Below, piece after piece: positions 1 to 5,500 of a DNA stretch of 6,051 nucleotides. The position numbers and the translations under genes are program-made. The stretch is from Clostridia bacterium (GTDB taxonomy: Bacteria; Bacillota_A; Clostridia; Oscillospirales; CAG-272): positions 1-6,051 of the forward strand of contig JAFQUG010000359.1 of assembly GCA_017408625.1 (NCBI GenBank). Direction: 5' to 3'. The notes beneath the pieces were generated by a model that saw only the letters and a list, made by a program, of their open reading frames with translations, ran no database searches and had not been told where the DNA came from. Each line of letters begins with the position of its first letter. Positions within the stretch are counted from its first letter, which is position 1.

Positions 1-2
1 AG

Positions 3-1157
3 GATTATCAGCACGTTAAGCTGTCCAACGGTATGCTGCTTTGCTATGAGGTATACAGCATTCCGTATTATGCAAGCTACCGGGGCTTGAAGAACCTGAT
101 TGCATATTTCAATGATAATGATGATTTCTATGCATCGGTTTACACGCTGTCCATTCAGTATAATCCTGCGGATCAGTCGATCCAGGGCAACATGGTAATT
201 CTGCATTACTATCTGCTGGATGAAAACGCAGAGTACGTACCTCCCGTGATCGGCGAAGAGATCATTCCCGGTATCGACGGCATTTTCGGTGACGTGACCG
301 ATAACAATAAGCATCAGGGCAAGCAGAGCCCGTACACGGTTGACGACGTTAAGGGCTGGCTGGATGACGGCATGTCCTTCGAAGACGTTCGTGACAAGCT
401 CAAGAGTGAGGGCTATCCCGCAACCGAGTTTGCATGGATCATGAAGGAAGAGTATAAGACGCCCACCGAAATGCAGGCCTTCCTGGAGGAATACGGTGAA
501 GAAGGTGTTGAATACGACCTTGATTACGTGCTTGAGCTGCTTGAATGTGATCTGACTACGCTGATGGATATTTACTATGCAAAGGATCCCGGGGAGGATA
601 ACACGGGCGATGACAATACTCCCGATGATCCCGAGGAGGATACCACGGGCGGCGATACCCCCGATGATCCCGAGGAGGATACCACGGGCGGCGATACCCC
701 CGATGATCCCGAGGAGGAGACCACGGGCGGTGGAAATACCCCCGATGACCCCGAGGAGGAGACTACCACCGGCAGCAGCAAGCCGGTCGACCCCGAAGAG
801 GAGACTACCACCGGCAGCAGCAAGCCGGTCGACCCCGAAGAGGAGACTACCACCGGCGGCAGCAAGCCCCAGGGCGGCAAGCAGAGTGACTATACTGCCG
901 ATGAAATTGAGCAGATGCTGAAGCCTACCGGCACGAAGAGTCTGGAGCAGGTTCGCGACATGCTCAAGTCAAAGGGCTATCCTGCAACCGAGCTTGCGTG
1001 GATCCTCAAGGAAAAGTACAAGACGCGCGACGAGATCGAAATGTTCGTCATTTTCCGCGGCGAGGGCAAATATACCACGCTGGAGGATGCAACCGAGCTG
1101 TTTGAGTGCAGTGCGAACGAACTGAGATACATTTACGAATACGATATGGATCATTGA
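3..1157 (+). CDS. PilO-like type IV pilus assembly protein with repeat-rich C-terminal extension (5' end missing)
   Basis: The frame is open to the left edge, so the gene starts upstream; the ATG at 33 lies inside the domain and is probably not the start. 384 residues are visible. Residues 1-72 (motifs IPYYASYRGL, SIQYNPADQSIQG, MVILHYYL) fit the C-terminal ferredoxin-like part of PilO, which pairs with PilN and links the PilM/PilC platform to the pilus. A linker (73-105) follows, then a predicted helical module (106-193), an acidic D/E/P/T/G repeat linker (194-289), and a second module copy (292-384) ending at TGA 1155-1157. Ordinary PilO proteins end soon after the ferredoxin-like domain, so about 280 residues are extra. 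They should lie outside the membrane, perhaps within the cell wall. The PilO call rests on a short fragment plus the three pseudopilin genes downstream; another membrane-anchored pilus-platform protein is possible. I do not recognise the module family. Confidence 0.65.
   Translation, partial: DYQHVKLSNGMLLCYEVYSIPYYASYRGLKNLIAYFNDNDDFYASVYTLSIQYNPADQSIQGNMVILHYYLLDENAEYVPPVIGEEIIPGIDGIFGDVTDNNKHQGKQSPYTVDDVKGWLDDGMSFEDVRDKLKSEGYPATEFAWIMKEEYKTPTEMQAFLEEYGEEGVEYDLDYVLELLECDLTTLMDIYYAKDPGEDNTGDDNTPDDPEEDTTGGDTPDDPEEDTTGGDTPDDPEEETTGGGNTPDDPEEETTTGSSKPVDPEEETTTGSSKPVDPEEETTTGGSKPQGGKQSDYTADEIEQMLKPTGTKSLEQVRDMLKSKGYPATELAWILKEKYKTRDEIEMFVIFRGEGKYTTLEDATELFECSANELRYIYEYDMDH
318..581 (+). repeat. 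Helical module, copy A (internal duplication)
   Basis: First copy of a ~88-residue module in the PilO-like protein (residues 106-193). It begins GKQSPYT, has a core GYPATEFAWIMKEEYKT, and ends ELLEC...LMDIYYAKD. It lines up along its length with copy B at 876-1154. Charged and amphipathic spacing suggests mostly alpha helix. The lone cysteine (residue 182, codon 546-548) aligns with the lone cysteine of copy B. Confidence 0.85.
582..869 (+). repeat. In-frame tandem repeat, seven 39-42 bp units encoding an acidic linker
   Basis: Units start at 582 (degenerate), 624, 663, 702, 744, 786 and 828. The encoded consensus changes from DDPEEDTTGGDTP (13 residues) to VDPEEETTTGSSKP (14 residues). Units 624-662 and 663-701 are identical at the base level, and the last three differ by only a few bases. 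All lengths are multiples of three, so the frame is kept. The linker is Asp/Glu/Pro/Thr/Gly-rich, probably disordered and extended, and separates the two helical modules. The Thr and Ser residues could be glycosylated; that is inference. Confidence 0.95.
876..1154 (+). repeat. Helical module, copy B (internal duplication)
   Basis: Second copy of the module (residues 292-384), starting GKQSDYT, with core GYPATELAWILKEKYKT and ending ELFEC...LRYIYEYDMDH at the C terminus. It shares with copy A the patterns GKQSxYT, VRDxLKSxGYPATExAWIxKExYKT, ExxEC and a closing IY. The DNA has diverged clearly more than in the tandem linker, so the module duplication is probably older than the linker expansion. 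Confidence 0.85.
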
Positions 1158-1172
1158 TCCAATGCTTTGAGA

Positions 1173-1178
1173 AAGGAG
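1173..1178 (+). promoter_or_regulatory. Shine-Dalgarno site that sets the start of the first prepilin
   Basis: AAGGAG ends six bases before the ATG at 1185. A TTG at 1167 in the same frame lies upstream of this site and would add six residues (MRKEKG) to an already complete prepilin leader, so ATG 1185 is the preferred start. Confidence 0.85.
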
Positions 1179-1184
1179 AAAGGC

Positions 1185-1604
1185 ATGAGAAAGTTTTTGA
1201 AAAATCAAAAAGGCGTTACCATGATGGAAGTGTTGGTAACGGTTGCGCTGCTTGCAATCGTTGTCGTTCCGTGCCTTTCTTCCTTTATCATGGCGCAAAG
1301 CGGCAACGTCAAAGCCGCTGAGGTGACCAATGCTTATACCGAAGCCGCCAATTTGATGGAAGAGCTGAAGGGAATCGGCGAGGTTGACGAAGTCATCGCA
1401 CAATTAACCCCGAAGAAGGATGACCACGAGCAACTGCTGCCAAAGGAGTATAACGATACCATTTATGTTGTTTATCAAAATGCAGGTACGTACGTAACCG
1501 TATGGATCTTCCAAGGTAGTGCTGTAAATGCTGAATATGATAGTGAAAACGAAGCACAGCTTTCTAACGGAGAACTGCTTTTGAAAGGGGTGATCGCTCC
1601 ATGA
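1185..1604 (+). CDS. Type IV prepilin-like protein, PilV/GspI-like minor pilin
   Basis: The 139-residue product has a class III (prepilin) leader. A short basic leader MRKFLKNQKG ends in Gly10, where prepilin peptidase would cut. The mature end VTMMEVLVTVALLAIVVVP has Glu at +5 and a hydrophobic segment of about 20 residues that anchors the subunit in the membrane and later packs in the filament core. The following AEVTNAYTEAANLMEELKGI resembles the spine helix of PilV/GspI-type subunits, and the rest (about 60-139) is a small globular head. The length suits a minor rather than a major pilin. The stop overlaps the next start by four bases (ATGA 1601-1604), which suggests translational coupling. 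The prepilin assignment is firm; the PilV/GspI subtype is inferred from gene order and the spine pattern. Confidence 0.88.
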   Translation: MRKFLKNQKGVTMMEVLVTVALLAIVVVPCLSSFIMAQSGNVKAAEVTNAYTEAANLMEELKGIGEVDEVIAQLTPKKDDHEQLLPKEYNDTIYVVYQNAGTYVTVWIFQGSAVNAEYDSENEAQLSNGELLLKGVIAP

Positions 1605-1975
1605 CTAAGAGATTTATCAAGGATAATCGCGGTCAGGTGCTTTACGCAGTGATCGTTACGGTCATGTTTTTGGGCGTGCTTTCCATGATCGCCATGGGGC
1701 TGACCCTGCAGCATTACCATGCCTCCGTGCAAAAGCAAGAGCGCGTGAGCGACTATTATGCGGCGGATGCAGCAGCGGAGCTGTTGCGCATTGACCCTTC
1801 CAAGATCGTTAGTATTGAACAGGAGTGGAACGTTGATATTGGCGATCCTGTTACTGTTCAAGGCGCAACGCAATATACCATAAATAATGATACTGTGACA
1901 CTTGTTGTCGAGATTCAAAATGGAGAATTCACGAGCTGGGAGGTAAGCTATCATGCAAAACAACCGGCTGAGTAA
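1601..1975 (+). CDS. PilX/GspK-like pseudopilin lacking Glu+5
   Basis: A 124-residue protein with a prepilin-like leader ending DNRG (Gly11), then QVLYAVIVTVMFLGVLSMIA as the membrane helix. Position +5 after the presumed cut is Ala, not the usual Glu. Lack of Glu+5 is a known hallmark of GspK, which caps the tip of type II secretion pseudopili, and the start RGQxLxxVIV...L also resembles the PilX N-terminal family. The spine (SVQKQERVSDYYAADAAAELLRI) matches the YYAADAAAE pattern typical of PilX-like proteins. The head is small, far smaller than in GspK. The start at 1601 has AAAGGGG at 1584-1590, ten bases upstream, and overlaps the previous stop. The end overlaps the next gene by 23 bases. 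Pseudopilin class is likely; the exact subtype is uncertain. Confidence 0.78.
   Translation: MTKRFIKDNRGQVLYAVIVTVMFLGVLSMIAMGLTLQHYHASVQKQERVSDYYAADAAAELLRIDPSKIVSIEQEWNVDIGDPVTVQGATQYTINNDTVTLVVEIQNGEFTSWEVSYHAKQPAE
1939..1944 (+). promoter_or_regulatory. Strong Shine-Dalgarno site inside the preceding gene
   Basis: GGAGGT lies eight bases before ATG 1953, within the last codons of the PilX/GspK-like gene. It supports the 23-base gene overlap as real and the ATG at 1953 as the start. Confidence 0.85.
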
Positions 1976-2510
1976 GAATAACAAGGGCGTGACCCTTGTA
2001 GAAGTGATCGCGGTGATTGCGGTCTTGGGCGTGGTCATGGCGGCCGTAACAGGCTTTATGATAACAGGTACAAAAATGTCCGCCAAGGTCAGTAACGAGG
2101 CGGGAAGCAGTATGCGAGAGCAAACTGCGGTGGAATTTATTCAAAAGACGGTTTTGAGATACGGCTCTGCCTCTTTGAGAACAATCGAAGTAGTGCTCAA
2201 TGAAGAAGCAGAAGAAAAAGAGACTGTTTGGGCGTTGTTAATTATTCTTGCTACTGATGGTGGCCAAAGCTCCTGTGCGCTGATTACCGCAACCGAAGAT
2301 GAAAAGGTCGTTTATCAGCTTTGTACAGTGCCAATCTCGGAGGATGATGACGACATAGAATTTGGCGAATTGGATTTTGACGAAAGAGATCCCATTGAGC
2401 TTTGTTCGGGAAAGATCTCCTTCGAGCAGATTACGGACGACACCGTGATCTACGAATTGAATGGCGAAAAACACGTGGTGCATCTCAGAGTCGCTTCGCC
2501 CGGCTCGTGA
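1953..2510 (+). CDS. Type IV prepilin-like protein, PilW/GspJ/ComGF-like minor pilin
   Basis: The 185-residue protein has a basic leader MQNNRLSKNNKG (Gly12 at the predicted prepilin peptidase site), then VTLVEVIAVIAVLGVVMAAV with Glu at +5 and a hydrophobic helix. The spine region, with SSMREQTAVEFIQKTVLRYG followed by SASLRTIEVV, is like the PilW/GspJ/ComGF group, where a run of this type leads into a beta-rich head. The head (about 65-185) is acidic, with SEDDDDIEFGELDFDERD near residues 130-147, and holds three cysteines (in SSCALI, QLCTV, ELCSG) that might form a disulfide. It is the largest of the three pseudopilins, as GspJ/PilW-type subunits often are. It begins inside the previous gene and ends 28 bases before the large secreted protein. 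Prepilin identity is firm; the subtype is by pattern and gene order. Confidence 0.86.
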   Translation: MQNNRLSKNNKGVTLVEVIAVIAVLGVVMAAVTGFMITGTKMSAKVSNEAGSSMREQTAVEFIQKTVLRYGSASLRTIEVVLNEEAEEKETVWALLIILATDGGQSSCALITATEDEKVVYQLCTVPISEDDDDIEFGELDFDERDPIELCSGKISFEQITDDTVIYELNGEKHVVHLRVASPGS

Positions 2511-2523
2511 TGTACGTGACGTT

Positions 2524-2529
2524 GGAGGA
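2524..2529 (+). promoter_or_regulatory. Shine-Dalgarno site for the large secreted protein
   Basis: GGAGGA lies nine bases before ATG 2539. An in-frame TAG at 2530-2532 closes the frame just upstream, so the start cannot lie further left. The 28-base gap holds no hairpin that looks like a terminator, which suggests co-transcription with the pilin genes. Confidence 0.85.
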
Positions 2530-2538
2530 TAGATTTTG

Positions 2539-5500
2539 ATGAAAAAAATAGTTGTTTTCTTAACAGCTTGTTTACTGCTGATCGGAACTTTGGTGGGAAC
2601 AGCAGCTGCGGAAACCACACCCCGAGTAAGAAAAAAATACTCGGATCTGGATTACAGCATGGGCAGCACCAAGTCGGCAACCGTATATATGGGAGACGTG
2701 CTTGAACAGCTTTACGGTTACCAACTGACCGATGCAGAGAAGAACTTGATCCGATATAAGTTTGATGGGCAAAACGTTCTTTATTACAAGCGTCCTTCGA
2801 TCATTGATCCGCAGATCACGTACAATGGCGAAACACAGCAGTTGACCGTTATTCTGATGGACGACTATATTTACAACAGCAGATACGATTATGACATTTG
2901 CTGGACACCCTCGCGCGTTGTGATCAACGGAAAATCCGGAAAGTTTTCTCCTGCCCCCGACGTGGATGCAAACTATTTCCGCGCCACTGTGGAGGGCGTT
3001 GCATGGAGCAGCAACGTGCTGATGACGGTTGAGTACACCTCGCAGTTCACCATTTCTGCGGATACGCTCAACGATTTTGTCAATTTTGCTTACGATACCG
3101 CAGTTTCCTTGGATGGGGAGTACGCGATCTACCAATCCTCGCTGGAGCAATATAATCTCAAGCTGGATGAGTACAATGAAAACCAGATCGAATGGACGAG
3201 ATATCAGGCCGAGCTGGATGCATACCGTGACCATCAGTATCAAGAGGCATTGTACGCAGATTATCTGCTTTATCAGCAGTACCTGGCAGAAATGAAGGTA
3301 TATAATCAAGCTTATGCCGATTATACCGATAATCAAAAGGAATGGGCTACCTATTACGAGAATTGCAGCAAGTTCGAGCAATACATGAAATACAAAGAGC
3401 AGTATCCTACCCTGTATGCCGAATATCAGAATGAGATGGCCACGGTCAATCACCACCTGGGTCTGCTTGCGCTGATGGAGGTCAAGGATCCCGTGACCGG
3501 TTTTTCGTTTATTGAGACTGTTTTGGACGACCGCGTCGGTCAGGTGATTGCTGAGAAAAAGGCAGAGCTCTCTGCCCTTGAGGGAAGTGCTGTGGACAAC
3601 GTGGTAGCAGCAACGCCCGTATTGCAGAAATTTTTCACCACCTATCGCTCACTGAGCACCGATCAGGAGAGATACGAGTTTTACATCAAGGAGTATTCCT
3701 CCTTTGTCAAGCATCTCAAGATGCTCTACGACGGTATCAATAAGCTTTATAAAAACGGCCCGATCTATAACACGCTGCGCAAGGATTATCCCGATTACGT
3801 TGACTCCTTGGTGCGCATGCTTGGCTTGCTTTACGTCAACAACTGTAGCTTTAACGATAATATGACCATGAACCTGAACTACGAGGTGGATTATCACGGT
3901 CATAAAAAGGCAAAGGATCTGGTGGACGCTTCGCTGCGCCCTGCATCCGATACCAACAAAGCAAAGCCCCTTAGTGCATGGCCGAAGCCGCCCCAGCATC
4001 CTTCCGAATGCGAGGTTACCAGTCTGCCCACCAGACCCACCCAGACTCTGCCTGAGCCTACTAAGCCCCCTCTGCCCGAGTTTGGCGTAGTCACGTCTAT
4101 TGAAGAGTTCCCGACAAACATGCAGGATCCCGGCACCATGGAAGAGCCGACCGAGCCTTCCTTGTACGTGCCGCACCCCGGTACGCCGCCTTCCTTGCCT
4201 TGGGATTCCACCTATCAGAGCCTCTATGAGGCGTATTTGCGCGGAGAAATCGTGCAAAGAGCCCCGTTTGGCACTGCACAGACGGTTACGCTGACCGCTG
4301 CAGCCAATCATACGGCAACCCTTGACGAGGACGAGCATTATTATTACATTTACTTCTATAACAGTGACGAGGCTAAAACGTATATTGGCTACGATGCCGT
4401 GCGTTACGGTGAATCAGGCGCATATCCCGAGGATTTGCCCGTGCCCACCAAGCAACCCGTCAATGAGATCGCTTATGCCTTTGACCACTGGGTCTACGAG
4501 AACGGAGAGCCGGCTGATCTGAGTATGATCACCTCGGACGTTGAGGTGTTTGCTGCTTATAAGATCGTGCCCCGACAGTGTACCGTGACGTGGGACGTGG
4601 GCGGCAAGCTGATCGAAACACTGTGGTATTACGGAGAAACCCCCATATTTACAGGATCGACCGATCGAGAACCGTCCCTGCAATACATTTATACGTTTGC
4701 AGGATGGGATAAGGAGATCACAACAGTCAAGGAGGACGTCGTCTATACAGCACAGTATTCCACCGTGCTGAACAGACATAAGGTCACCTTTGTGATGGGC
4801 GACGGTACGTTGATCGAGAAGGTTTACGATTACGGAAAGAATCTGGGTGAGGCCGTGCCGCTGCAAACGCCGGTCAAGGCACCCACCGCACAGTATTCGT
4901 ACGTATTCAAGGGTTGGAAGGACGACCGAGGAAATCTGTACCGAACGCCGTCTGAGTTTCCGACGCTCTCAGGACCTGTCACCTTTACCGCTGAATTTGA
5001 GCCGGTGCTCAATGAGTATACCGTCACTTGGGTCGTAGAAGAGCAAACCTTCCGGCAGACCTACAAATACGGTGAAATCCCCGTATTCGGAGATGCTCCC
5101 GGTGCCGTACCCACCAAACCCTCGACGCTGCAGCATGATTACGTGTTCCGCGATTGGAGTTCCAAGATTGGAGCAGTGGTAGGGGACGTAACGTACGTTG
5201 CACAGTTTGACGAGGTCACGCGACAGTATATGATCACGTTTATCGTGGACGGTAAGGAATTCGTATATCCTCATGCATACGGTGATACGCCCGTATGTAA
5301 GAAGCCTCCCGAAAAAACTCCTACGGTAGAGCATGAATTTATCTTTGCCGGTTGGGATAGAGAGCTTGAGCCCGTCACCGAGGAGACGACCTACGTGGCG
5401 CGCTTTGATACAACGCCGAGAAAGCACCCCATTACGTTTTTGCTTGGAAAGGAAGAGGTCGTGCTGGAATTTGAGTATGGCACTGTTCCCGTATATCCGA

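Noticed and set aside
33..35. ATG at 33 as the true start of the PilO-like gene
   Set aside because: The frame is open to the left edge and there is no ribosome binding site before it. The residues before it continue the same domain.
582..869. The short direct repeats as a CRISPR array
   Set aside because: Units are contiguous with no unique spacers and keep an open reading frame, so they are a coding tandem repeat.
575..921. Overlapping frames on both strands through the tandem repeat, encoding Pro/Arg-rich and Ser/Gly/Val-rich repeats
   Set aside because: They exist because the repeat units are multiples of three and lack stops in several frames. The PilO-like frame continues through with matching modules on both sides.
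1167..1184. TTG start at 1167 for the first prepilin
   Set aside because: The ribosome binding site lies downstream of this codon, and the ATG at 1185 already gives a complete basic leader of normal length.
1475..2086. A 203-codon minus-strand frame across two pseudopilin genes
   Set aside because: It runs antisense through two genes with clear prepilin leaders, and its product has no recognisable feature.
2549..2571. A lipobox-like LTAC (residues 8-11) in the large protein's signal peptide
   Set aside because: The hydrophobic stretch continues well past the Cys (LLLIGTLVG) and ends in a standard AAA cleavage site. A cut before Cys11 would leave too short a hydrophobic core.
2572..3456. A 294-codon reading frame on the minus strand
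   Set aside because: It is antisense to the large secreted protein, whose frame has a signal peptide and recognisable structure. The antisense product is a low-complexity Ile/Leu/Val-rich string reflecting the Tyr/Asn/Asp-rich sense codons.
3649..4338. A 229-codon reading frame on the minus strand
   Set aside because: It lies wholly opposite the helical and proline-rich regions of the large protein, with no recognisable domain and no supporting operon context.
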